Assembly: GCF_035582795.1 (NCBI RefSeq)
Contig: NC_134370.1
Coordinates: forward strand, 37,621,501 to 37,685,500
Direction of reading: 5' to 3'
Origin: Mycteria americana
Lineage: Eukaryota > Chordata > Aves > Ciconiiformes > Ciconiidae
DNA length: 64,000 nt
Below the pieces are notes generated by a model, which saw nothing but the letters and a program-made list of their open reading frames with translations, was not told the DNA's origin and did no database searches. Below, one piece after another: positions 1-14,239 of this stretch. Position 1 is the first letter of the stretch. Each line of letters begins with the position of its first letter. The position numbers and the translations under genes are program-made.

Positions 1-3000
1 CCTTGGGTTCAATTCTACAGATTCCTGTCGAAATTAACAAAAATGTTGATGGCAGAGGATGGCCGAATTGAACCCATTCTTTGTATCTAACCTATTTTAA
101 GTAAAATTTGTAAAAACCGGGTATGCTGCAAATTTTAGTTCAAAGCTTAATATTAGTTCAAATAGAGGATATGAAGGGATTGTAAATAATAATAAAACAA
201 AAACAATATTATGCCATCGTTTTGTACCAGCAGTTTTATGCTTCTTGACTATGTAATATACAGTATACATCAAATCATTATGGTATTTTGTGTGCCTTAG
301 ATTTCCATTTTAAAACTTGTATATTTTTGGTGAGCCGAAGATTAGTGAGAATTCCAGCTGTTCATACAGTAAGTAGTACTGTACGTTCTCTAGCTGTTCC
401 ATTCATGTATTTGCTATCTGAAAACCCTTGTCCAACACCACAATCGATCATTTACAGACAAGATTAGTTTATTGGTTTCACTGATAGTGCTGATAGCTTT
501 AGTTTCTATAATGCAAATTGAAAAAATCATTTATCATTCAGCGCTCCCATGTGAATAACAATTTTTCTACACAAAATTAGTGAGTTACAGAGCCATCTCT
601 TTACCTTTTAAAATGCTCAGATCATTGAAGTGGATCATTTTTACTTGAATCTTCCCCTATAAATGCCCATGTTTAACTTATGTACGATTGGAAACTTCAA
701 GATAAAAATGTTCCATTGAAAAACCAGCAGCTTCCCTCAAAGAAGTGAGAAACTGGAAGGTGGATCTAAAAGGATACCTCCAAACACAGCCCCTGGCAAG
801 TCACTGCTCAAGCGACTGCATCAATAGACTTTCAGTAAGTCCAGGTCTACCCTTTTTGAAATGGCAATTTTGACACAGAAAAGTATATCTTAACATAATA
901 GTTAATGCTATTAACTGACAGGTGCTAAAACTCACAGTTACTACTTTATTAAGATTACTTACATGAGAAAAATATATCATCTATACAATAAAATATCATT
1001 TGCGGTGCTCTTCCTTAACTGTCTATCATGTAACTACTTTTTCAACGTGTACCTAACAGGCAGGTTAGCTGGCCACTTTTATTTCCTGCTGTGGCACATA
1101 GCAGGTTGTGATTTGAAAAGCTAATATTTTCTATTGCTGTACTGCGGTATAGAAAATGCAACTATTTACTGTTTTTACAACTGCGTGCTATTTATTGTAA
1201 CATTTCAGAATATTTATCAGTCTTGTACACAAATTATGTTGTTTTGAGTAAGGCTATCATTTTATAACAGTATTTGTCTCTTAAAATTTACAAATCTGTG
1301 GGTCTGTTGCTTTCCTTTGCAGCCCATGCAACCACTTGTAATTTGCTCTCACCCCTTAACAAAGTCCTTCCAGGATGGCCAGATCAGGAGCTGGATCTAA
1401 AATTAAGGTATCTGGCTCCGTCAGACCTGCAGATTTTACTTGGTTTCCAACAGCTGGCACTATGCTCTGGGTGAAAAACCAGAAAATGGATTGAGGTGTG
1501 GGCTGGTGGTGGGGTGTGGTTGTCTTTTGATCCTTTTTCACAGTGCGCTAGCAAAAACTGTTGTGATCCAACACGAGACACCTCTGACTTCCCAGAAGAA
1601 ATGTCTCTCATCCCTTTCTCCACTGGGTCCAGTACCACCACTCTGCCTTTGCTCTGGAGGGAGGGAGTAGTCTCTGCAGGAGCCAGTTCTGTTTGACTCA
1701 CCAAGTCCCTGTTGGAGTTACTGCAGTCGTGCCCAATTAAATAGTGAATTTTACCTCTGCAGTTTCTCTGCGCTTACTGATTTGTAACATGCTATTGTAT
1801 TACAGAAAATAGAAAAAAATATTTCTATAAATATTTTAGTCACAAGATCCAAAAAGCTTTTTAAGAACTTACAAATACTTGTGACTTTCTAGCTGTAACG
1901 GTTGCATTCAGATTTATTTTTTTAAGGACTTTCCAAGCTAACTTTTACTTAGGAATAACTGCTGTTAAAAGTCCTTATCTTACCTATCACAGCGCTTCTC
2001 TATACTTAGAACAGGAAATACCTGTAGTATCTTAAGCAACATTTTATGTTAAGCATGGGTACGTGACAACTTCTTTAGTACTTAAGATTATTTGTAACAT
2101 ACAACTGTGCGGGGTTTTTTAAAGACCTTTTTAATATCATTGCAGTATTACGCTAAATTTGGTGGGTTAAATTGGGGTCCTGTTTACATTGCTGCAGCCC
2201 CATTGACTGCAATGTATTCATTCATCAAGCTTTCATGCAATTTTCATATTTAACTGGATAGATATGGATACAGTTGACCAAAGTCTGTGCCGACTCAGAC
2301 CCTTGCAACCCTACCACAATTAATAGGTTTTGCAAGGACAGATGGAGAGAGATTTGGAGTAAATGTTGTACTTCTGGTTAAACACAGAGCTTATATTGTT
2401 TGTAGCATGAGAAGTGATTCAGGGTCTGTAGAGAGACATAATACCTTCACCTCAAGTTTCAGGCGTGCAAGCAAGTCTATTTCAGACCACCTTCAGGCTT
2501 ATGCTCTTGACAGCTTTTTTGATTCTTCTTATCTGATAGGTTGTTCAATGAGAGAGAGATGTTATGGAAGCATGCTAATAAAACTGCCTTGTCATGTTTT
2601 CATATTTAAAACGTAAGGTCAATCTTGCCCTTGCACTTCCCATGAAATTTCTCTCACGTTGAAATTAGCTCCTTTTATCAAGCAGTCGTCAGCTTTGTAA
2701 TCCATTTATATATAGATATATATAATTTTTCTCTTTTTTTTCCACAGAAATCCTGTAATTTCTAGGTTAACAGGAGGAAATAACTGTGCCCTTAAATATA
2801 TGAAAAACTAAATTGCATGTCCACTTCCACTCTTTTTATATGTAACAGCAATTACATTCAGGCAGTGTTGAACCAACTCTCTTTCAGGTCTATTGTGGTC
2901 GCTAAAATTCAGATTAGGCTCTTTGTGACATATCTTCCATAAAATTGTGGTTTATTTCTTGTGTGAAAGGTGTCTGCCCAACTGCAGCCTGTGATGCTAT

Positions 3001-5943
3001 GATCTGATCTTAAATAACACAATTAGAGATGAGGAACAGTCCAATCACATTTGGAAATTCTGGCTTTCTTCTTAATTTCATCAGGTGTTGATCTGACTTC
3101 CAGGAGGAAGTGTAGAGGGAATCTCTTTCCGTAAAATTAAACTGTAGAGAAAGTTGCCATTGGTTATTGTGACACCACAGTACTGCACTGCAATGTCTGT
3201 GTTACAGCATTGTTTCTAACCAGTAAGGATGTGTCGTCGTATCGCAGAGCTGTGGATATATGTACAAATTCATCTCTTTCTACAGCTCCTCTGGAGACAG
3301 GAATCTCTCCTTTGTTCTCTGCCTGCGTATACTAGTTTAAGGAAATAGTATTTATTCCCTTAAATAATCTACATTATTTAAGGAAATCTAAAATAACTAT
3401 TTAAGAAAATAGTTTAAGGAAAAAAAACCCAAAAAAACCCCAAAAAACAAAGAGGAGGGAGAGAGCTGGTCACCCTTTCTTTAATCTGTGTAGATTAACA
3501 AGGTAGTGAGCACTGCTGTCACCACCAGTCTGCTGCTCCTGCCCACAACTGAGTTAGAGAATGTGAAAGCTGATGGGATGCACAGCACGAATAAGTCACA
3601 GGTAAAGCTGTCAAGGTACAGTTAGCTTTTGAGCCTTCTCTGTACACGTTGTAGTTGCCAGGGTACTTGTTTATATTGACACTTTTTCTGGTACATCTAA
3701 CTTCAAATTCGTAAGCTTTTTTATTTAGTCTGTGACACATTTATGTTCTTTAATCTTAAACAGAGTGGCCAGTGTCAAAAGTCCTGAGGATGTGGCTATT
3801 TAGTGGAACAGTACTGAAACTGGCTTTGTTGTCTTCTGGAATTACCTGATGTTTAGTTTGGACGGTTTTCACAAGTTGTCTACATGCTGCTCCAGTATGT
3901 TGCTGCAATATTGTAATTACATAAAGGAAGGAGTTTTATACTTGAGGTTTTCTCAAAGACCAAGGATTTCTAATAGTATCTAATTAGGCACCAGTATACA
4001 TACGGATCACTTCTAAAGAGTGGTTGGAAATGTATTTTCTATTTACTTCATTACTTCCCTATTAACATTTTTGGTTATTTCACAGGAGTGAGCAAAACTT
4101 TTTGTTTAATACTGTCATTTACATACTTGACTAAATTATGAAGACTGAATTCTACATAATGCTGTGTTGCCTCCCTGAAGGACACTTAATTTGACTAGTG
4201 GTGATTAGTAGGTATTGCTTTCTACTCTGTACAGGTGACATTGAATACTACAGAATTTCTCACTCCATGGTCTCTTTATGGATCGTCTCCTGCGGTTAGC
4301 TATTTTCACAGTCAGCGCTAGATCACGTTATAACCTTCTGCTGAATGCTTTAAATGCTTGTAACTACTCCAGAATCTTCCTATCCCTCTGCGGATCTGCT
4401 TCAGTACTCAGCATTAGCAGTATAGCTGTCAGCCTGCTCGTGAATTCCCCCCACACACTGTCGCTGCTTTGTATGTAAATCAGCCAGTCTTCATCTCAGG
4501 AATATCGTAAGAATTTATTCTCCTTATGACTCTTCCAAAACAGATTTCTTTCAGTCATCTTTTATTCTATATGTGACAGTTCTAGGGGTTTTTTTTACTG
4601 CATATTCTCTCTTAGGGAGCCTAGAATATTGCAGTTGGGTATTTTTTTCATTCCAAGAAAGAGGGACAATTCATTATCTGTCACAATCAGTGTTTTCTTA
4701 CTTTTTAAATCAAACAATCAATTTCCAGTTAATTTCCAGATTTCTTGATGTAATTGTTACACTCTGTTCTTATATCTACAAGTAGCCAAACAAAAGAGAC
4801 TTTGCAAGACTAGAAAACTGCTCACCCCCTGAGAAGGGAAAGTCCTCTCTTCTCAGAGTACAACATTTTTGCTGCTGTTGCTAGCATCTCTGTGGAATGC
4901 CCTCTTTTCTTTTGAGTTACTCTACCAGCTCTGCTCAAATCTTGACCTAAGACACATGCTGCAGAGCCTGCACAATTACAAGAGCAGGAGTGTTTCTTTA
5001 CATCTTCTGGTTATATCCCTGTACAGAGGATCAGTCATAGTCCTTGTGAGAAACCCAAGTATTGCATAAGATAAATGCCTTAACTAACATAGGACTGCTT
5101 GGAAAAAAAGAGTGGAACAATGGATTATTTTTTGGTTTTGTTCTTCCTCTGTAGCAGCAAGTGGAGTTGATTGAGCTTGGGCAGAAAATAATTAAGTCGT
5201 TACTGCCTTTTATTAAAGGGTATAGGGGTGTCAGCATCACTGTTTTCCTCTTTCCGAGACATAAAGACTTTAGGATCCTTTTCTCAGTCCAGTTCCCCAG
5301 TTCATCATCCCAACATTGTTTGCAGTGTTTAACCACATACTCATAACTTCATTTTTAAAAGGTATGAGATGCTTCTCGATTTTGTGTCCTCAGTTCTTCC
5401 CACAACAGTATCTTTTTCTCTTTTCTTCTACTGGACCATTATAGATGTAGTTTTTCCACACATATTTATATTAAAATGCTAGACTCTTCCAACAGCATAC
5501 TTGCAGTGAATGCAAGACTGGGGTGCTAAATAACTTAACGAGAAGGTGACTCGCTCTGTTTGGTGTGACTGATTAACAATGCTGTTTTCAACACTTTGCA
5601 CACCTTACCAGCTTTCCTCATGAAGTCAGAGGACACAGGTGTAGACCTCAAAAAAACTACATATGTAAGAAGGAGGACAGATTTGGCAGTTAATCTACAG
5701 AGAGTTACTGGTTACAGCAGATGAACCGTATTCCAAAGATGTGCTGTTGCAATGGAGCAAGGGAACTGCTAGTTTGATGTTCAGTATTGCAGTTGTTGCC
5801 ACAGAACATTTTAATACTGTTGTGGAAAGTTTTGTGATCTGATCAGTATTTTACATGTATATCTGTATTTTTATTATAATGTTGTAATGGAAAAGGGTCT
5901 AGGGTTTGAGAGTCGTCTTAAAATAAGAATGAAGGCCCTGATT

Positions 5944-6077
5944 CTCATTTATACTACTGTCCTTTGCATCACATTAAAAGGATAAAGGGGCCTTAAATGG
6001 ATGTCAATTTAGTTTACATCCTTCGGAGTATCCCATTACACTGATAATGGTATAAAAGGTCAGTAGTATAAATCAAA
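5944..6077. repeat. Hairpin-forming MITE-like interspersed repeat
   Basis: Arms at 5947-5965 (ATTTATACTACTGTCCTTT) and 6055-6073 are inverted repeats with one mismatch over 19 bases, separated by about 90 bp. The outer sequence (GGCCCTGATTCTCATTTA) resembles a family of palindromic, non-coding repeats I recall from turtle, crocodile and bird genomes. I cannot name the family from sequence alone. It is probably an old non-autonomous DNA transposon. Confidence 0.5.
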
Positions 6078-7993
6078 ACCGTTACCAAATGACTGATTTG
6101 TACAATCATCTGAAATCAATTTCATGGTATCCCTATTGTGCACATACTGGTCACTAACATCCAGATTGTTCTTAGTTTAGAAATACAGGTTGAAAAGAAA
6201 CTGGCTTGGTTTTTATTAGATTTTAAGTATTCACTTATATTGGCTGTCCTTTTCCCAACATTGTCTACAAAGAGAATGCGGTAAAAGATTTGTACCTCAA
6301 GGTAATGGCCTGGCCAGAAATCTCACCGGATTATCAATAATACTATTTCTAAGCTTTGGTAGTTTCTCTTAAAATACTTGTTTCTCTTTATCATAACTTG
6401 ATCCCTTTTACTTGATTATATAAAATGGGGTTGTGACAATCTACTGAACTCCGTTCTTTTCTGACTTAAGACCCAACAGGGCATGCAGTATTGTGTGTTG
6501 TTGTCACACTGGGGTGAGTTTTGAGACACAAAGCTAAAAGCCAACGTTTTCTGACTGCCCTAACTGTGGTGATACTTGACAGTGGAACTGTTGGCACTGC
6601 CCGGCGTGCTTGAGTCACGCAGAGCTTCCCTTCCTGCCAATGGACGCTTTATGTAAGCAAGCATCGTGCCCCACTACATTGCAGTTATGAAATGCAATGC
6701 AATGCAAACTCCTCTTTCAAAAAAAGTTTGAGGGAAAGAAAATGTATTTTCATTCTTAAATTTCTAAACTGCAGTGTCACTGCAGAGCCTAATGAGAACA
6801 GATTTCATACTAACTTTGTGAATGCCAGTCTAATCCATGCAACTCAAAAGGCAGTGTCTGAACTTCATGAATCTCTTGTCCTCAAAATGAAAAAATAACT
6901 GTAGGCAAGAAAAACAAATGTGATATCCCAATACCACTAAAAGAAAGCCAGTTCTAACCAATGTAAACATTCAGACATTTCAGTCTTTAACAATTAATTA
7001 TTCTACGATTATTTGTTCAGTTTGGAAGAGACAGCTCTTCATAATGTGACAATATCATACCAGGCCATAAATTCTGTTCAGAATTTGCGGTCATAAGAAA
7101 GAACATTAATATGTAAGGACACACTGTACTGAAATGCTATAGCTAATGAATTCTTTCCTGCTTTGCAAAATTAAAAGATTAACAGTATGCAAAAAAAAAG
7201 AAAAAAAAAAGTCAGCATTTTCTTTCTTTCCTTCTCTCTTTCTTGTATTCTCTCTTTCTTTTTATTTCTTTCTTTGGGATGCATTTGATATTTATTTTTC
7301 AACTTTGAATTTGAGGTTTTGGATTATTTCCAGTTACCAACCTACTGTATTTAGATCTGGAACATGAAATTAACGTTTTTAAACAAAAGATTATGTACAG
7401 GGAGAAAAAAATCAGAAAGAAAAAGCACTTCATTATGTCACAGTATTTACAGGAGAAAGTATAAAAATTACTTCTTTTCTCAAAAAACATTTGGGGCCTG
7501 ATTCTTTCCTAGTATAACTGAGCATAGCTTCATGAGGCTGGTGGAGCTGTGAAGAGTTACGCTAGCTGAGAACCTGAACCTTAAAATCTTCTTTGCAGAC
7601 AAGGGAACCCTTACCAGCAGTACTTGAAGACTTGTGAGTTGTGACTGCATGTTACTTGAAAGATCTAATTAAGCTATGTTTTTTGGTGCAAGCAGTTGTT
7701 GTACATGATTTCATGTTTATGTAGCAAGATGCATTGAAATGTTGATACTAGTATTGAAACATACATGTAAAAATTGTTGTTGTGGAAATTGTCTGTTCTG
7801 TTCTATTTTTCTTGTGTGTCTCATCTGTTTAGAACGTAAACTTTCTTTTTTTTTTTTTTTTAATTGTCCTAACTGAATAAGGCTAAATGAATACTGTAAT
7901 TGAAAATATATTTTAAATCTTGTCATGAGTTTTTAAAAAGACTATTACAAATTGTATCATTCCTGATTACACAGAACTTTGTGGGTGGTTTTA

Positions 7994-8089
7994 AATAAAT
8001 TTTATACTTCTATTTTGCACTTAGTCGTCTAATTTTTCTTTCCTGCATTTTTCATGCATTTCTTCTTGTAAAATGCTTTGAGAAATAAA
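7994..8089 (+). terminator. Candidate pair of polyadenylation signals
   Basis: AATAAA occurs at 7994-7999 and again at 8084-8089, the second followed by GCAAGGTGTTTTCCC, a GT-rich downstream element. Together they could mark the 3' end of a plus-strand transcript entering from the left of the window. No coding sequence ties them to a gene, so the call is weak. Confidence 0.25.
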
Positions 8090-8099
8090 AGCAAGGTGT

Positions 8100-11000
8100 T
8101 TTCCCAATACAAACCAAAACAAAGCCATGCTGAAGTACGTAAAGACTAAAAATTTAGGCCAGGAGAGCCTGTAGCATACAACTTAGAGCAGAGTTAATGC
8201 CCTGCTTCATAATACAGCATATAATGCTACATATATGCCCCATTTAAAACCATTACATGACTTGACATTTTAGACAAGGAATTAAAAAATTACTGATTCT
8301 AAAGCTAGAAATAGTCTAGTCTTGCAGGAGATCTGAGGGAGCTGAGAACCACATCAAAGATGTTCTGACAATAGCAAGGAATTACTTGAATAAAAATACT
8401 AGTCTTTAGATTCTGTATGTTTATATAGTTCACCCTATAGTCAGTAAAACAAAAGTCAGTAAAACATCTTTTTAAGGGAGGAGTAAGAAAATAATTGCTA
8501 ATAAAAGTATTTTCATTTTATGAGCCATTTTCCCTGCAGAAATTTTGCTCTTATCACTAATAACCATTGTTACATGTAGAAATAGATTTATGAATTAACT
8601 CGGCCCTATAGGACTACAGCAGATTCACCCAAGTCAGCGGGGTTTCTGCATTGGAAAGGGATGGGCGTAAATCATTCAGCTATCTGGTCCCTGTGGTCAG
8701 TCTGCCTTTGCTTCATGCAGGACTGACCTGTCCCAGGCAGAGCTGCACAGCAAGAGAAGCAGCCAGAAAATTCTGAACTTCATCATCTGACTAAAAAGGA
8801 CAAAATGGTTTGTGAACACATCTACACAGTGTCTCTTTTTTTCTACCAGCCCTGTCTGGCAGAGCAAGGTTATAGGAATCATTTACTGTGGCTTTTAATT
8901 CCCATCCATTGGAAGCAGTCCGGGTTTTATTTGCTTCAAATCAGAGGGTACTTTTTTCTTCTCAAGACTGAACACATCTCCACGCTAGTCTGCTTTACTG
9001 TGTGACATTTTAGTGCAGAACAACAATACTAGACAGAATTCCTGTTGTTTAGATCTGAAGGAGGAATACAACCCTGCATGTTCATATCTGCTTCTTTTCC
9101 TTCTCCAGTAAGTGCAGTAGCAAAAGCTGCTGTTACAATAATCTTCCAGATAACTGGAATCTCCTAGAGGGCAGAAAAATGCTGCTATCGTCAGGCTTCA
9201 ATAATTCCCTAGTAATAAACTACATTATATGACATGGTGCATGTAGTTCCTGGGAGCTGAGTGCAGTAATCCAACAGGAAGGCCTTTACCCTCCTACGTA
9301 ATTCGCTGCTCTTTTAGAGGATAATCATTACTGGGTTTTTATAGCAACATCTCCCAGCTTGTCCCAGGCCTCCTCTAAACCGTACCATCAAATCTTTCAA
9401 CAGAGCTACGCATTCCACGGTTTGATATGAGAGACTGTAACCTATAGCACAGGTGTCTAAGAAAGCACGTGGATTTTGAATGGCACTTAAACACATGGGA
9501 GCAGACCCAAGAACATCATTATCGAGGGAGAGACGTTGATGAGAAGCAACATTTTCCAGCTCCCTTTCAGAAACTGCCAGCCAACTGCTTATTGCCTCCC
9601 CTGGCATTGCCACTGCCTAGTGTGTTCCCAGTCAGAGCTACATTTCTTCATACATTATGGAGCATATCACATACTGAGATTTTAAAACACAGCTTCACCT
9701 GTAGCTTGTGGAAACAAAAACCAAGTTTACCTGCCCTGACATCCCTGCACGGTTGCCAAACATGAGTTTATCTCGTAGAGCTCAACACCTAGAGGTGGCT
9801 TCAGTGCTTTCTCATATTTTAGATTTCTTACATAAATTATACAGGTAATAGAGTATTGATGTAGTACAGTTGGTTGCTTCTAAATTCTTATGATGCTATA
9901 GCCTTCAATTACGATACCTATTAAAATGGTATCATTAACAATAGTTTAAACTGCAAGATAAACTTGCTAGTGCTACACATTTCTGCAGTGTTCTAATACC
10001 TGACAAAGACCATAGAACAGCAGGGTTTGACTGCTGTTGGATGAGGCTAATGCTGATTACTGTTGTCATATATTATTATACAACATTAGTTTACATCTTC
10101 AGAAGCGGTATTCATTGAACTATAGGACTTTCTGTGAATTTTCTACATCAGAACAAGCATCATATTCAAATGTAATTTAAACACAAGATAGTGCTTCGAT
10201 GAGTAGTGTTTTGGTTCAAGCAATGTCCTAGATAGTCTAAAATAAAATAATTCTCACCAATACCCATCTGTGCTTTCAATCTAAGACACACTGGAAAAAT
10301 ATTTAAAATGTGGAAATTTAAACCCAGCTGCTTCAATAACTGTTGGATGGAGCACGATTCCTAAGGTGGGCCTCTTAATTCCCTGTCCAGTCTGCTTACT
10401 TGTGGATACTCTTGCTTTTATGGTATACACCAGTTATACAAAATCCTCAGCAGCTGAATTCTTGAAAATGTCAATGTCTTTTTACACAAGGCCAAAAATT
10501 ACGTAAAATCCCTCCTGTATCAGGTGTACATCTCCATTCATTCGTAACATAACTGGGTAACACTTCACTGTTTGATCCTGAAGTAGTCCTGAATTGTTGC
10601 TGGAGGCATCATGACTTAGCGTTATTTTTCAGCTCAGAACAGTAAAACTTTTGCCTCCTGTGGTGTAACAAGTGGGCAGTTCAGTTTCTTGTGACCACTT
10701 TGTTTTACACGTAGACTTCTGGTTTTGCATACTGATGACTGACTCCATTTGAGGAATCCCTTCAGGGAAATCCTGTGCTTCATCAAGCAAACACTTCTAT
10801 GATAGACCCCAACTCACCCCCACAATAGCAGAAAGCCTTGGAAGGATTCATCTATCTTACAGCTGCTACAAATTTGAAGGGTGAGATTTGTGGGGCTGTT
10901 GCAAATTACCCTGTTGTATGAGGGTAAGAACCTGTAAGTGGCTCAGGTGTGCCACTGCATAACAACCCTCTTTAGGCTGTAGCTTGTCAGATCTGACTAG

Positions 11001-14000
11001 CTATGTAGTCCGAAAAAAATAAGAATGCGTTACTGTAGAGAGCTCGCCAGCAAGCCTTTCAAGTACTAGAGGCTCTGGATCACCCCAAAGAGTACAGGCA
11101 AGTATTCCCTTTATATGTAATTTCTATTGCATCTGAGCAAATATTCGAGTCTTAGTCTTTCTCCTTTGCCTTCACACTGAAAGAGGCACTTGGGGCTGTT
11201 ATTGCACATAGAAGTTCTCAAGATGTTCCCTGCTCTTCCTGTAAATTGCAGCTTGCATGGTCCACAGCAAGTTAAATCTCTGAATCTCTCCACTCAGCTG
11301 TACAGCACTGGGAAGTACACCTGCCTGTCCTTCAGATCAGAGGCCTGTGCTCTGCTGTACGAAGAGGCTAAATATTGCAGGCAGTAGTAGAAGGGAAATG
11401 GGTTCTCAGCTCTCAATTTCCTGCTTTTCAAGCAATGGAGCTAAGATTGTAAAGGTGGTCAGGATTCATCTTCTGATCTCTCTTCTTTATTGCCTGTGTA
11501 TAGAGTTGCATTAACTCTGTCTTTTGTACAGCTTGGTTACCCCAAGATTATAAGGAGATAGATGAGAAATCCTTTCTCGTACACACAATCAAATCTGATA
11601 CACCTAGAAAAACAGGGCCTTCCTAAAGGTACTGAGGACTTTCCAAAAGCACTCAAATACAAGTCAGCTCGGTTAAGAAGAAAGGAGTCCTTAAAACCTA
11701 TGCCCTTATGCAGGGCAGCTATTCTTGTGCTCCCTGGTCAACATAAATTACGCCTCTTTATCTTCCGTGACTCATGAGGCACGATCCAAGCATTATAGCT
11801 CTCCCTAGACAGGAAGCCTGTTAGCCTGTTAAACTAACATTCATAATATTTTCTCCTCAACCAACATTAGGTAAGAGCTATCCTGTACTCCCCTAAGAAC
11901 TGTAAGACTCAAGTAACTACTTCTGATGAAAACTCAAACGTTAAATGGTTAAGCAAAACCAAAAGTCATAAAATGTTAAACCAAATCTGTCTGATTTTAG
12001 TTCAGAAATTGCTTTACTCTTAAAAGATACAGTTACATTTTCCAAAAGGAGATTTCCCCCTTTTGCAAGAAATGTATTTCTCTGGAATTTCACATTAACT
12101 ATGATCACCCAAAACAATTTTCAAAAGGGTTTCCTTCTAATACATCTCTTCAATCATAAGAATGTATTTTTTTTAATTTTGAAGTGTCAAATGGGAGTAT
12201 TCAGAAGAAAAAATGCATTTTATGCTTGGTTAGGAACAGAAGTTTAGTTTCTTATATAAAATTACTATGCCCAAGCATTGGTTCAACTGAATGAAAGCCA
12301 AGCTTTCATGGCATTGGCAGAAGACTAGCTGTAAATAACACAGACCCTGCAGGCCTCTGTGTAGGGATCTGAGTTCAGAACCGAAATAGAAATGTTTTCA
12401 GTAGTTATGTCACTAGTGGTGAGTCGTCCCATTAACAGGGCACCAAGACAGTTATTTAGGTTACATTTCATCTCGGCACCACTGACAATCTGTTCACTCT
12501 TCTATTCACTTCAGATTATCCTCCAAGTTATTAGCAGAAACATGTTAAGAGTTTCTTTTTCTTATTTTTACAGAAATACATCTGTTTCTTTAGTCTATGT
12601 TCCAAATTTTTTTGCTGAAGATTTTTATGTATCACTTCAGCTTTTTTTTTTTTTTTTTTTTTAATGTAACCACAGAGGCTGTGGAAGGCTTTATGCCGTA
12701 AGTGCAGCCAAGAACAGGCAGCCAAGTTCAGGTGACAGCAAGGCTACATTTAATAGCATGCATCTCTCCTGTACTGCCACTACCATTGCTTGCACTAAAG
12801 CAGTTGTGTAAGAACAGACCTTCATCACTTCCATCTAAAGAGCCTTCTTCTTTCCAGTCCAGCTGTCACTGTGGGCAGCACTATGCTGTTAACAGACTAA
12901 TTTTTCTACGTAATTTTTTTACCTCATTTCAAATATCTTTCTAAAAATGGTACTGTTTCTCTAAATATTTTTATTCATAAATTAACTTCAACTTTGGACA
13001 TGACTGTATTAGGATGGGAGTTGCTTCAGTTCTCTGTCAGAACCTCTTTGGAACTAATCCAGCCTTGTTATATATCCCTTGTCCTATCCCCCTTAGCCAT
13101 CACGGTGACGATTAAAAACCTTTTTGTGAAATATATTGGAATGTATTTCCAAATTGTATCATACACGATACAGCTGTGGAGTATATTTATTGTATCGTAC
13201 ACAATGCAGCTGTGGAGTCTTAAGAAGTGCATTCTACCTTTCATATTGTTCTGTAAACCTCTAAAGACCTTTAAAGCTTATCTAAGAGTTAATTCTTGGT
13301 ACTTCCGATGGAGTTCGCTGGGGTTTCTCACTGAAAGTATGCCGTAGCTCCCCTGCACTACCATCTGTCAGCACCAGGAGTAGTGCCAGATACTCAACTA
13401 AGGCTAAATTATAGCTATGAACACGTACCAACCTTAATAAGGATGGTTTTTTTCCTATGCCTGGGAAAGACATTCATTCAATTTACCTTCTAAATTAAGT
13501 GTAAATAAACGTTGTACCACTTACTGAGATCACAGTGGGATTAAATGCTGTATTCAATCTGTATAAACTGCAGCAAAATGCAGAAACCCATATTCTTGAG
13601 TGAGAGATGTGAGTGGCATGAATATGAGAGGTAGTAAAATGTGCTATATCAAGACCAATCCCCTAATAATTTCACTGAGTCAAACCTCTGCATGTAATAC
13701 CAATGCAGACAGCTGTGCGACGCTCTGTAAAATGTTCTAGGATTCAGCCCTCTAGGACATAAGGTCAAACTTGAATTTAGGAAGGACCAACCACTTGCCA
13801 AATACATGTATTTTTAATTTAAATTTAAGGAAATAGTTACAAGTGCATCCAGTCTCACAAACATATATGACAGACTAGAGATGTGACAGAAATTCACTAT
13901 TTAGGGGATGTACAGACTTTACTGTCCTTTCTCTGTACCGTAATGTTATCCCAGGACTGCAATTTTTTAACCCAGGATGGTAAATGTTCTGATTAAAATC

Positions 14001-14239
14001 TACAAACAACCCATTCAGTAAAAGTCCTTAGATAAAAATTGTAGAAATGGGACCTTTTTCAGACTAGGATCTCCAACTACTTTTGCAATATCAACAAATA
14101 CTAGCAACTTTCACCAAGAGGTAAGATTCTCTTCTCTGAGCTCTCTGAAAGCATGATCTTAAGTCATTTTACTGAATCACTACCAATTCCCTTAGACAGT
14201 GAACTTTACCACTTAACTATATTGTACGTGATGTTCATA
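8100..14239. other. Intergenic DNA without recognisable genes
   Basis: AT-rich sequence with scattered short open frames on both strands, none with a recognisable domain or with splice sites linking it to another frame. It contains a poly-T run (about 12642-12662) and an imperfect 36-bp tandem duplication at 13153-13220. I see no RNA gene. Confidence 0.6.
13153..13220. repeat. Imperfect 36-bp tandem duplication
   Basis: ATTGTATC(A/G)TACAC(G/A)AT(A/G)CAGC begins at 13153 and again at 13189, each copy running into GCTGTGGAGT. The two copies differ at a few positions. It looks like a simple local duplication and has no obvious function. Confidence 0.7.

Larger units (their letters stand above)
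1..8100. other. Non-coding AT-rich region, possibly 3' UTR or flank of the upstream gene
   Basis: No coding exon is recognisable here on either strand. Open frames are short, unspliced-looking and lack known domains. AATAAA signals occur at 987-992, 7994-7999 and 8084-8089. The last is followed by GT-rich sequence, as at a real polyadenylation site. In mammals TET1 lies upstream of CCAR1 on the same strand, so part of this stretch could be its long 3' UTR, but that is inference from gene order; I see no TET1 coding sequence. The stretch also holds one hairpin repeat (listed separately). Confidence 0.3.

Noticed and set aside
2287..2616. 109-codon plus-strand frame
   Set aside because: It has no recognisable domain and no flanking splice sites, and the base composition matches the surrounding non-coding DNA.
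8590..8700. Possible further copy of the sauropsid palindromic repeat (GGCCCTATAGGACTACAGCAG...)
   Set aside because: I found no convincing inverted arms, and the resemblance is limited to a few short words.
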